NCBI GenBank assembly: GCA_963728825.1
Contig: CAVSLA010000004.1
Location: 744,001 to 808,000, forward strand
Reading direction: 5' to 3'
Source: CAVREM01 sp963728825
Lineage (GTDB): Bacteria; Acidobacteriota; Vicinamibacteria; Vicinamibacterales; CAVVIG01
Length of the DNA: 64,000 nt
The notes under the pieces are model-generated. The model was not told the DNA's origin, searched no databases, and worked only from the letters and a program-made list of their open reading frames with translations. The position numbers and the translations under genes were made by a program. This document shows, piece by piece, positions 29,625-37,311 of the stretch (its first letter is position 1; each line of letters opens with the position of its first letter).

Positions 29625-30753
29625 ATGTTAGGTCTGTATCTCCACATTCCTTTCTGCTCGGCGATCTGCAACTACTGCAACTTCAACCGCGGCCTCTTCG
29701 ACGCCGACCTGAAAGCGCGCTACGTTGACGCTCTGCTCCGCGAGATTGGCTCGTCCTCGGCCCGGCATGACCGCCCGTGCGCCGACACGATCTACTTTGG
29801 CGGAGGAACGCCATCGCTGCTCGAACCAGAAGAGATTTCGCGGATTATCCGCGCGTGCGAGGACGCGTTCGACCTTCCGCCACACCGCGAGGTGACGCTC
29901 GAGGCCAACCCGGAGACTGTCACGGTCGACCGGCTGGCGCGGTACCGGGCCGCCGGGGTCAATCGCCTCAGTTTCGGTGTCCAATCGTTCAGGAACGAGG
30001 AGTTACAGAGGCTCTCACGTCTGCACGGGGCTGAGCGGGCGCGCCAGGCGGTCGCCGAGGCCAGGGCCGCCGGGTTCGATAACGTCAGCCTGGACTTGAT
30101 GATGTGGCTGCCGGGTCAGAAGGTCGCTGAATGGCTGCAATCGGTTGACGAGGCCGCTGCCCTCGAGCCGGAGCACCTTTCCCTGTATCTGCTCGAGGTG
30201 TATCCGAACGCGCCGCTCAAGGACGAAATGGCGCGCCAACGCTGGTCGCAGGCGCCCGACGAAGATGCCGCCACGATGTATGTCGCGGGGCTGGAACGGC
30301 TCGAGGCCGCGGGTTTCGAGCAGTACCGAGATCTCGAACGTGGCCATGCCCGGACGCCAGTCGCGTCACAATCTCAAATATTGGAGCGACGGCGAGTGGC
30401 TCGGGTTTGGCTGCGGCGCGCACTCGACATATGGCGCCACCAGGTGGAAGAACGTCTCCTCAACCGAGGATTACGTGCATCGAATCGTGCACCGCGAGCC
30501 GACCGCCGTCGACGTTCACCGGCGTAGCCGCGCCGACCAGCTCGGGGACGCCCTCTTCACCGGTCTCCGGTTGAGTGCCGGTATCGACGAGGCCGGCATC
30601 GAAGCGCGCTACGGTGTCGACGTCTGGCACCGGTACGGCTCGGATCTTGAACGGTATGTTGAATGCGGCCTGCTGATGCGTCAGGATAGACGGATGTGGC
30701 TGACCCGCCGGGGCATGCTGCTCGCCAACGAAGTGATGGCGGTGTTCATATAG
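29625..30753 (+). pseudogene. hemW: HemW-like radical SAM heme chaperone, disrupted by a +1-base frameshift
   Basis: The N-terminal frame (29625 to about 30326) has the radical SAM cluster motif HIPFCSAICNYCNF, YFGGGTPSLLE, and LSFGVQSF with LPGQ. The frame is lost after GFEQY at 30324-30326. One extra C in cagtaCcgag (30326/30327) moves the reader; removing it gives YEISNVAMPGRQSRHNLKYW and continues in the frame that ends at 30753 with the HemW C-terminal domain (SRADQLGDALFTGLRLS, a winged-helix end). The combined product would be about 375 residues, the normal length. Either the gene is recently inactivated or the sequence has an indel error. HemW transfers heme, but this family has often been mis-named coproporphyrinogen oxidase. 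Confidence 0.88.
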
Positions 30754-30810
30754 GTTTCGAAAGTACGTTAAAGTAACACCCTTTTGACACTTACCTCGAA
30801 GGAGGCCGTG

Positions 30811-31320
30811 ATGTTTCGATGGATTGCACCCGCGCTGGTGATTGGGCTTCTGGCTGTCGCGCCCGTCCACGCGCAGACGCCGGCCGCGCAGCCCGCCACT
30901 CCTGCGCAGCCCGCCCCTGCGCAGCCCGCCCAGCAGGCCCAGGCGCAGAAGAGCCCGTTCGTGTTCGAGAGCGACGGCGGGGTAATCCTGCACTTCATCA
31001 AGGCGGACAAGACCGCCGACTTCGAGATGCTCGTCGGCAAGCTGAAGGAAGCGCTGGCGAAGAGCGAGAAGCCCGAGCGCAAGGCCCAGGCCGCGTCGTG
31101 GAAACTTTTCAAGGCCGCGGAACCCGGCGCCGGCGGAGCGGTCATGTACGTCTCGGTGATTCATCCCGCCGTCAAGGACGCCGACTACTACATCCCGATC
31201 CTCATCAACGAGTCGTTTCCGGCCGAAGGGCAGGCGCTCTACAAGCAGTACCTCGACGTCAGCAGCAATCCGAGCGCAAACAAGCTGACGCTGACACTCC
31301 TGTCCGACCTGAGCAAGTAG
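30811..31320 (+). CDS. Secreted protein of unknown function, 169 aa
   Basis: A strong AAGGAGG ribosome site precedes the ATG. The signal peptide is IAPALVIGLLAVAPVHAQ. A Pro/Ala/Gln spacer of about 25 residues (with AQPA repeats) is followed by a compact acidic/basic domain of about 120 residues with HFIKADKTADFEMLVGKLKE, YVSVIHPAVKDADYYIPILI and NKLTLTLLSDLSK. I do not recognise the family. The phrase-like regularity (short beta-alpha-beta) resembles small ferredoxin-fold stress domains. It stands alone: the frameshifted hemW is upstream and a convergent gene starts 12 bases on. Confidence 0.72.
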   Translation: MFRWIAPALVIGLLAVAPVHAQTPAAQPATPAQPAPAQPAQQAQAQKSPFVFESDGGVILHFIKADKTADFEMLVGKLKEALAKSEKPERKAQAASWKLFKAAEPGAGGAVMYVSVIHPAVKDADYYIPILINESFPAEGQALYKQYLDVSSNPSANKLTLTLLSDLSK

Positions 31321-31332
31321 CCGCGCGCGCGG

Positions 31333-31815
31333 TCAGAACTTCAGATTCAGTCCTGCGTAGAAGCGGTGCGCTGGCGAGTGCAGCGCATCGCTTCCCAATC
31401 GAAACACGCGATAGTCGGCCCGCAGCCTCAGCGGCCCAATCAGATTCACCTTCACGCCCGCGCCGGTATTGCTGGTGAAACCGGTGTCGGTCAGCTCGTC
31501 GAGCGCTTCGCGGTAGACACCGGCGCCGATCGTCGCGTACGGCTGGATGCCAAGGATCGCAAACGGCGTCTGCAGCAGGACGTTGCCGCTGTAGGTCTTG
31601 AGCGACGGCACCCCCGACTCGAGATCGTCCGACGTGTTGGCGTACTCGAACTCGAAGCCAAGCAGGAGCAGGCCCGCTCCTATCGAAAAGCCCCGGGTCA
31701 TCCGGCTTTCGGGCGTCGTGTTGACGCCGATGAATCCGGTGACGTCGGCGGCGACCGGCGCCGCACACAACATCAGAACCGTCCATGCCATGGCGACCGC
31801 GCGCACGCTGTGCAT
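31333..31815 (-). CDS. Outer-membrane beta-barrel protein, OmpW/porin-like size
   Basis: ATG 31815 has a GGAGG site 4 bases upstream and gives a signal peptide (VRAVAMAWTVLMLCAAPVAA). The mature part has alternating amphipathic strands (FSIGAGLLLLGFEFEYANTS, IQPYATIGAGVY, RLRADYRVFRLG) and ends in YAGLNLKF, the terminal-Phe signature recognised by the BAM complex. About 160 residues, suited to an eight-stranded barrel. It is divergent from the acyl-CoA dehydrogenase gene (41 bases between starts). The 12 bases between it and the convergent neighbour are a perfect CCGCGCGCGCGG palindrome. Confidence 0.82.
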   Translation of the reverse strand: MHSVRAVAMAWTVLMLCAAPVAADVTGFIGVNTTPESRMTRGFSIGAGLLLLGFEFEYANTSDDLESGVPSLKTYSGNVLLQTPFAILGIQPYATIGAGVYREALDELTDTGFTSNTGAGVKVNLIGPLRLRADYRVFRLGSDALHSPAHRFYAGLNLKF

Positions 31816-31855
31816 GAAGCCTCCGACTGCCATGATGGTCCAATCGCCGCGGACC

Positions 31856-33001
31856 ATGGACTTTCGTCTCAGCGCGGATCAGCTGCTGCTGCGGAGAAGC
31901 GTCCGCGAGTTCGCCGAAACGGAAATCCGGCCGCACGTTCGTGAATGGGACGAGGCGCAGCACTTCCCGAGCGAGCTGGTGCCGCGGCTCGCCGAGCTCG
32001 GCCTGCTCGGCATCCAGATTCCCGAGGCCTACGGCGGTGCGGGGATGTCGGCGGTTGATTACTGTATCTGCATCGAGGAGCTGGCGCGCATCGACCCCGG
32101 AGTCGCGCTATCGGTTGCCGCGCACAACGGTCTGTGCTCGGCGCATATTCTGCTCTTCGGCAGCGATCCGCAGAAACAGCAGTATCTGTCCCCGCTGGCG
32201 CGCGGCGAGAAGATCGGCGCCTGGGGCCTGACCGAATCGACATCGGGTAGTGACGCGGCCGGCATGCGCACGACGGCGACGCGCGCCGGGGCCTGCTGGG
32301 TGCTGAACGGCTCGAAGACGTTCACCACCCACGGGCGCGTCGGTCACGTCATGGTGACGATGGCCGTGACCGATCGGACGGCCGGGACCAAGGGCATCTC
32401 CGCGTTCATCGTCGAGCACGGCACGCCGGGCATGACGCCGGGCAAGAAGGAAGACAAGCTCGGCATGCGCGCCAGCGATACCAGCGAGGTGCTCTTCGAC
32501 AACTGCCGGATCCCGGCCGATCATCTGCTCGGCGAGGAGGGGCAGGGGTTCGTCGGCGCCATGCAGGTGCTCGATGCCGGCCGCATCGGCATCGCCGCGC
32601 TGTCGGTCGGCCTCGCGCAGGGGGCGTACGAGGCGGCGCTGCGCTACGCGCAGGAGCGCAAGGCCTTCGGCCGTACGATCAGCGCCTTTCAGGCGATTCA
32701 GTGGAAGCTGGCCGACAACGCCACGCGAATCGAAGCGGCACGTCTGCTCACCTATCGGGCCGCCTACCTGAAAGATCGTGGTGCCGCCCGGACCACCATC
32801 GAATCCTCGATCGCCAAGCTGTACGCGAGTGAGATTGCCGTGCGCGCCGCGGACGACTGCGTGCAGATTCACGGCGGCTACGGCTTCGTCAAGGATTACC
32901 CGGCCGAGAAGTTCTTCCGCGACGTGAAGCTCACGACGATCGGCGAAGGCACGAGCGAGATACAGCGGCTCGTCATCGCGCGGCAGCTGCTGGCGCGATG
33001 A
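31856..33001 (+). CDS. Acyl-CoA dehydrogenase
   Basis: This FAD enzyme oxidises acyl-CoA at C2-C3 and delivers electrons to ETF. The N-terminal domain has GLLGIQIPEAYGGAG. The middle beta domain has WGLTESTSGSDAAG (FAD/substrate contact) and the C-terminal helical domain has the signature QIHGGYGFVKDYPAEKFFRD, with the FAD-binding GEGTSEIQRLVIARQ. Length 381 residues is typical. Together with MeaB and methylmalonyl-CoA epimerase immediately downstream, the substrate is likely a short or branched acyl-CoA, but chain specificity cannot be read. Its stop overlaps the meaB start by 4 bases (ATGA). Confidence 0.95.
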   Translation: MDFRLSADQLLLRRSVREFAETEIRPHVREWDEAQHFPSELVPRLAELGLLGIQIPEAYGGAGMSAVDYCICIEELARIDPGVALSVAAHNGLCSAHILLFGSDPQKQQYLSPLARGEKIGAWGLTESTSGSDAAGMRTTATRAGACWVLNGSKTFTTHGRVGHVMVTMAVTDRTAGTKGISAFIVEHGTPGMTPGKKEDKLGMRASDTSEVLFDNCRIPADHLLGEEGQGFVGAMQVLDAGRIGIAALSVGLAQGAYEAALRYAQERKAFGRTISAFQAIQWKLADNATRIEAARLLTYRAAYLKDRGAARTTIESSIAKLYASEIAVRAADDCVQIHGGYGFVKDYPAEKFFRDVKLTTIGEGTSEIQRLVIARQLLAR

Positions 33002-33960
33002 GCTCCGCGCGCACTCTTGCCGAGCGCGTGCTCGCCGGCGACGCGCGCGCCATCGCCCGTGCCATTTCCCTCATCGAGGACGAGGATCCGTCGGCGGCCG
33101 AACTCATCCGCGGAATCTTCGGACGGACGGGCCGCGCCTACCTAATCGGGGTGACCGGGCCGCCCGGGGCGGGCAAGAGCACGCTGGTCGACCGGCTGAC
33201 CGCCCAGCTGCGGGCGCGGCGTGCCACGATCGGCGTCATTGCCGTCGATCCGACCAGTCCGTTCACCGGCGGCGCGCTGCTCGGTGATCGGCTGCGGATG
33301 CAGTCGCACGCCGCCGACGAAGATGTGTTCATTCGCAGCATGGCCACCCGCGGCCATCTCGGCGGGCTCGCCCGCGCCACCGGCGACGCCGCGCTCGTGC
33401 TCGATGCGGCCGGCAAGGAATTCGTGATTATCGAGACGGTCGGCGTCGGACAGGACGAGGTCGAGATCGTGCGCATGGCCGACATCTCGATTGTGACCCT
33501 CGTGCCAGGCGCCGGCGACGATGTCCAGGCGCTCAAGGCAGGCATCATGGAAATCGCCGACATCTTCGTCGTCAACAAGGCAGACCGGGAAGGTGCGGAT
33601 CGGCTGATGACCGCCGTCGAGGCGAACCTCGGGCTGCAGACTTACGACGCTGATGAGTGGCGCCCGCCGATCATCAAGACGGTGGCGACCAGCGGCCGCG
33701 GCGTGCCGGAGCTCGTCGAGACGATCGAGAAGTTCCGCGAGCACGCCAGCCGGACCCCCGCCGGCGGCAGGGCCGGCGACCGGCGGCTCGCCCGCGCCGA
33801 GCATCGGCTGCGCGAGCTCGTCGCCCACGGTTTCATGGATCGGCTCGAACGGAGCGTGCTGAAGCCAGGCGAGCTGCTCGCGCTCGCGAAACGCATCGAG
33901 GCACGGGAAGTCGATCCTTATTCGGCGGCGGCCGAGCTGCTGTCGAGAGGGCACGCTTGA
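32998..33960 (+). CDS. meaB: Methylmalonyl-CoA mutase-associated GTPase MeaB (ArgK family)
   Basis: The P-loop is GVTGPPGAGKSTLVDRL (54-61 core). Switch regions are VDPTSPFTGGALLGDRLRM, EFVIIETVGVGQ (with the G3 aspartate replaced by Glu, as in this family), and VNKADREG (G4). The C-terminal helical arm contains SRTPAGG and the dimer region. MeaB gates cofactor loading and protects the B12-dependent methylmalonyl-CoA mutase. The mutase itself is not in this window. Its stop overlaps the TTG of the epimerase fusion gene. Confidence 0.95.
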   Translation: MSSARTLAERVLAGDARAIARAISLIEDEDPSAAELIRGIFGRTGRAYLIGVTGPPGAGKSTLVDRLTAQLRARRATIGVIAVDPTSPFTGGALLGDRLRMQSHAADEDVFIRSMATRGHLGGLARATGDAALVLDAAGKEFVIIETVGVGQDEVEIVRMADISIVTLVPGAGDDVQALKAGIMEIADIFVVNKADREGADRLMTAVEANLGLQTYDADEWRPPIIKTVATSGRGVPELVETIEKFREHASRTPAGGRAGDRRLARAEHRLRELVAHGFMDRLERSVLKPGELLALAKRIEAREVDPYSAAAELLSRGHA

Positions 33961-35225
33961 AAGCAGTTCTCGATCACATTGGTATAGCCGTCCGCGATCT
34001 CGACGCGGCGCTCGCGTTCTATCGCGATGCGCTCGGCCTCGAAGTCGACGCGTCCGAGGAGGTGTCAACCCAGAAGGTGCGCGCGCACTTCCTTCCGGTC
34101 GGCGCAGCGAGCCTCGAGCTGCTCGAAGCGACCGCTGCCGACTCGACGATTGCCAAGTATGTGGAGAAGCGAGGTCCTGGCCTGCACCACATCACGCTGC
34201 GCGTCGACGACATTTCGGCGGCCCTCGCGCAGCTGAAGGCCCGCGGTGCGAGGCTGATCGACGAGCAGGCTCGCCCCGGCGCCGAGGGAGCGCTGGTTGC
34301 GTTCGTGCACCCGTCGAGCGCGCATGGCGTGCTGGTGGAGCTGAAGCAGCTTGGACGAGCGCCGGCGCCGGCCATCACTTCTGACATCGTCCGGCATGCG
34401 CTCGGCGATCTCGAGCTCATCTCCCTCTGTGACGGTTCGTTCCGGCTCGACGGCGGCGCCATCTTCGGCATCGTCCCGCAAGTGATGTGGGCAGAACGGT
34501 TTCAGCCGGATGGCGTGAATCGCGTCGAGCTGGCGGTGCGTCAACTGATCGTCCGCGGCACGCGGACGATGCTGATTGATGCCGGGTTCGGCGACAAGAC
34601 GGACGAGAAGCTGCGGCAACACCTTTCACTGAATCGCGGCCGCAACCTGGACCACGCGCTCGCCGATGCCCGGATTGCGCCAGATGACATCGATATCGTG
34701 CTCGCCACGCACCTGCACTGGGACCACGCCGGGGGATTCACCGTCCGCGGGGCGGACGGGCGAGTGCGGCCACGGTTCCCGCGCGCGCGCTACGTCGTGC
34801 GGCGCGGCGAATGGGAAGACGCGACGCATCCCACTGTGAGAACCCGCGGCAACTATGTCGTCGACGACTTCATGCCATTGATGGCGGCCGGCGTGCTCGA
34901 ATTCGTGGACGACGACCAGACGATCATGCCCGGGGTGAAGGTCAGGCGAACCGGCGGGCACACGATGCACCATCAGATGGTGCTCATCGAGTCCAACGGT
35001 CAGCGCGCGGCGTTCCCGGCCGACCTGCTGCCGACCAGCGCGCATCTGTCGCTGCCGTGGGTGGCAGCGGTTGACCAGTTCCCGGTCGAGACCATTGCCT
35101 CGAAGCAGGCGTTCCTCGACGAGGCGTCGGCGACAAGGACGCTCGTCTTCTTCGATCACGATCCACACACTCCCGCGGCGTACGTTGTCGAGCGCAACGG
35201 CAAGCGGTCATTGCAACCTTTATGA
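33957..35225 (+). CDS. Methylmalonyl-CoA epimerase fused to metallo-beta-lactamase-fold hydrolase
   Basis: The TTG start overlaps the meaB stop. Residues 1-133 are a VOC-fold epimerase: metal ligand H7 in LDHIGIAV, HHITLRVDD at about 77-85, and E129 in GVLVELK; this racemises methylmalonyl-CoA. After a linker (about 134-145), a metallo-beta-lactamase-fold domain (about 146-422) has the signature THLHWDHAGG at 251-260 and further His ligands in GGHTMHH and FFDHDPH. The reading frame is continuous without a stop or ribosome site at the boundary, so this is a real fusion. The hydrolase substrate is unknown; a lactone or acyl-CoA thioester is possible. mtnP overlaps the 3' end by 4 bases. Confidence 0.9.
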   Translation: MKAVLDHIGIAVRDLDAALAFYRDALGLEVDASEEVSTQKVRAHFLPVGAASLELLEATAADSTIAKYVEKRGPGLHHITLRVDDISAALAQLKARGARLIDEQARPGAEGALVAFVHPSSAHGVLVELKQLGRAPAPAITSDIVRHALGDLELISLCDGSFRLDGGAIFGIVPQVMWAERFQPDGVNRVELAVRQLIVRGTRTMLIDAGFGDKTDEKLRQHLSLNRGRNLDHALADARIAPDDIDIVLATHLHWDHAGGFTVRGADGRVRPRFPRARYVVRRGEWEDATHPTVRTRGNYVVDDFMPLMAAGVLEFVDDDQTIMPGVKVRRTGGHTMHHQMVLIESNGQRAAFPADLLPTSAHLSLPWVAAVDQFPVETIASKQAFLDEASATRTLVFFDHDPHTPAAYVVERNGKRSLQPL

Positions 35226-36091
35226 GCACAGCGTCAGCGACGATCGGCATCATCGGCGGCAGCGGGCTGTACGACATGGCGGAGCTGTCCGGCCGCGAAG
35301 AGCAGGCGCTCACCACCCCGTTTGGCGATCCGTCAGGCCCGTACATCCTCGGAACCCTGCGCGGCAAGCGGGTCGCGTTTCTGGCGCGGCACGGGGTGGG
35401 GCACCGGCTCCTGCCGTCGGAGCTCAACTTCCGCGCCAACATCTACGGGTTCAAGCTGCTCGGTGTCGAGCGGATCCTGTCGGCGAGCGCGGTGGGCAGC
35501 CTGAAGGAGGAGTACCGGCCACTCGACATTGTGGTCCCCGATCAGTTCTTCGATCGCACCAAGGGCCGGATCAGTACGTTCTTCGGGCGCGGCCTCGTCG
35601 CGCACGTCGCCTTCGCCCATCCGCTGTGTGGCGATCTGTCAAAGGTCGCCGCGGACTCGGTCGAAGCCGTCGGCGCCAAGGTGCACCGTGGCGGCACCTA
35701 CGTGAACATGGAGGGGCCGCAGTTCTCGACGCTCGCCGAGTCGAAGCTGTATCGCTCCTGGGGGATGGATGTGATCGGCATGACCAATCTCCAGGAAGCC
35801 AAGCTCGCCCGCGAGGCCGAGATCTGCTACGCGACGCTGGCGCTGGTCACCGACTACGATTGCTGGCACCCCGATCACGATTCGGTGACGGTCGATCTGA
35901 TTGTCGCCAACCTGCTGCAGAACGCGGCGACGGCGCAAAAGACGATTGCCGAAGCGGTGTCCCGGCTCGAAGCAGCCCGCAGCTGTGCGTGCCAGGACGC
36001 CCTGGCGACGGCGATCATCACCCGCCCCGAGCATGTGCCGGAGCAGACAAAACGCGACCTCGCGGCAATCATCGGAAAGTATCTGAAATAG
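35222..36091 (+). CDS. mtnP: S-methyl-5'-thioadenosine phosphorylase
   Basis: MtnP cleaves methylthioadenosine to adenine and methylthioribose-1-phosphate in methionine salvage. Family signatures are IGIIGGSGLYDM, FLARHGVGHRLLPSELNFRAN (phosphate site), NMEGPQFSTLAESKLYRSWG (substrate site) and GMTNLQEAKLAREAEICYATLALVTDYDCW. At 289 residues it is family-sized. The start overlaps the fusion-gene stop (ATGA). The next gene after a repeat spacer is a PfkB kinase, so adenine or adenosine salvage could be a shared theme. Confidence 0.95.
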   Translation: MSTASATIGIIGGSGLYDMAELSGREEQALTTPFGDPSGPYILGTLRGKRVAFLARHGVGHRLLPSELNFRANIYGFKLLGVERILSASAVGSLKEEYRPLDIVVPDQFFDRTKGRISTFFGRGLVAHVAFAHPLCGDLSKVAADSVEAVGAKVHRGGTYVNMEGPQFSTLAESKLYRSWGMDVIGMTNLQEAKLAREAEICYATLALVTDYDCWHPDHDSVTVDLIVANLLQNAATAQKTIAEAVSRLEAARSCACQDALATAIITRPEHVPEQTKRDLAAIIGKYLK

Positions 36092-36097
36092 GCCGAT

Positions 36098-36295
36098 GTG
36101 CTCTGGACTAACGCTGCAGCGTGCTCTGGACTAACGCTGCAAAGTGCTGGAGACTGACGCCGGACGGTGCGAGGAGCTGACGCTCCAGAGTGCTGACGAC
36201 CTACGCTGCAGCGTGCGTTCCAGGGTGCGGCGTGAAAGCACTTTAGGACGAAGCCCGAAGCACTCTGCGGCGAAGCCGAAAGCACTTTGCATGAG
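36098..36295. repeat. Degenerate ~22-bp tandem repeats (GTGCT...ACGCTGCA) with inverted half
   Basis: Left half: GTGCTCTGGACTAACGCTGC occurs at 36098 and again at 36121, then decays over several GTGC-headed units to about 36225. Right half (about 36234-36290): AGCACTnT plus GACGAAGCC units repeat three times in the opposite orientation, since AGCAC is the reverse complement of GTGCT. The array fills most of the 223-base gap between mtnP and the kinase gene. No promoter is apparent in it. Confidence 0.85.
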
Positions 36296-36314
36296 TGTAG
36301 TAGCACCTTAACGG

Positions 36315-37265
36315 ATGTCGAAGATGAAAATTGTCGTGACCGGATCGATTGCCTACGACTACTTGATGTCGTTTCCCGGGAAGTTCACCGAGCATTTCCT
36401 GCCCGAACACTTCCATCGCGTCAGCCTGAGCTTCCTGGTCGACACGATGGACAAGCGTCGCGGCGGGTGTGCCCCGAATATCGCCTACACCCTCGCCCTG
36501 TTGGGTGAGCGGCCGCTGCTGATGGCGACGGCGGGCGAGGACTTCGGGGAATACCGGAGCTGGCTCGAGGCGGCCGGCGTCGATACCTCGCACGTCAAAC
36601 AGGTGGCGGGCAAGTTCACCGCGTCGTTCTTCTGCTCGACCGACCAGGCCAACAATCAGATCGCCTCCTTCTATACGGGAGCGATGGCCGACGCCGGTCA
36701 GCTGTCCTTCCGATCACTCGCCGGCTGCGATCTGACGATCATCTCCCCCAACGACCCCGGGGCGATGGTCCAGTACGCCGACGAATGTCGCGCCCTGGAG
36801 ATTCCCTACATCTTCGATCCCGGTCAGCAGTGCGCCCGGATGGACGGCAGTGAGTTGCGAGAGGGCGTGATCGGTGCGTTCATCGTGATCTGCAATGATT
36901 ACGAGTTCGAGCTGCTGCGTCAGAAGACCGGCCTCGGCGAGTCCGAGATTCTCGAACAGTGCCGGGCGCTGATCGTCACCCGCGGCGAGCAGGGGTCATC
37001 CGTGATCACCGCGCAGAGCCGTATCGATGTCGCCGCCGTCGCGCCGCGCCGCATCGTCGATCCCACGGGCGTCGGCGACGCCTTCCGTGGCGGCCTGATG
37101 AAAGGGCTGGCGCTCGGCCTTCCCTACGACGCGTGCGCGCAGATCGGCAGCGTGGCGGCCACGTATGCGCTCGAGCATCTCGGTGGACAGAGCCACGCTT
37201 ACGCATGGGACGAGTTCCAGGAGCGTTACGAGAGCCACTTCGGGAAACTCGCCCTGACGAGTTGA
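36315..37265 (+). CDS. PfkB-family sugar/nucleoside kinase (adenosine kinase-like)
   Basis: The ribokinase-type fold starts MKIVVTGSIAYDYLMSFPG. The conserved RRGGCAPNIAYTLALLGE region binds the acceptor, and the C-terminal anion-hole motif is DPTGVGDAFRGGLM (with catalytic Asp). The family phosphorylates ribose, fructose or adenosine. NIAYTLALLG and the length (316) are closest to the adenosine kinase-like branch; the neighbouring mtnP supports a purine-salvage role, but specificity is inference. Confidence 0.88.
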   Translation: MSKMKIVVTGSIAYDYLMSFPGKFTEHFLPEHFHRVSLSFLVDTMDKRRGGCAPNIAYTLALLGERPLLMATAGEDFGEYRSWLEAAGVDTSHVKQVAGKFTASFFCSTDQANNQIASFYTGAMADAGQLSFRSLAGCDLTIISPNDPGAMVQYADECRALEIPYIFDPGQQCARMDGSELREGVIGAFIVICNDYEFELLRQKTGLGESEILEQCRALIVTRGEQGSSVITAQSRIDVAAVAPRRIVDPTGVGDAFRGGLMKGLALGLPYDACAQIGSVAATYALEHLGGQSHAYAWDEFQERYESHFGKLALTS

Positions 37266-37311
37266 CCGGCCGAGGGATCCGGCGGCTGGCGAAGGTAGAG
37301 CAGGAGGAGCC

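Noticed and set aside
30784..30789. TTGACA as a -35 box for the secreted protein at 30811
   Set aside because: Only 27 bases before the start codon, leaving no room for a -10 and ribosome site.
31321..31332. CCGCGCGCGCGG as a terminator
   Set aside because: Perfect palindrome between convergent genes, but no T-tract and too short a loop for a stable hairpin.
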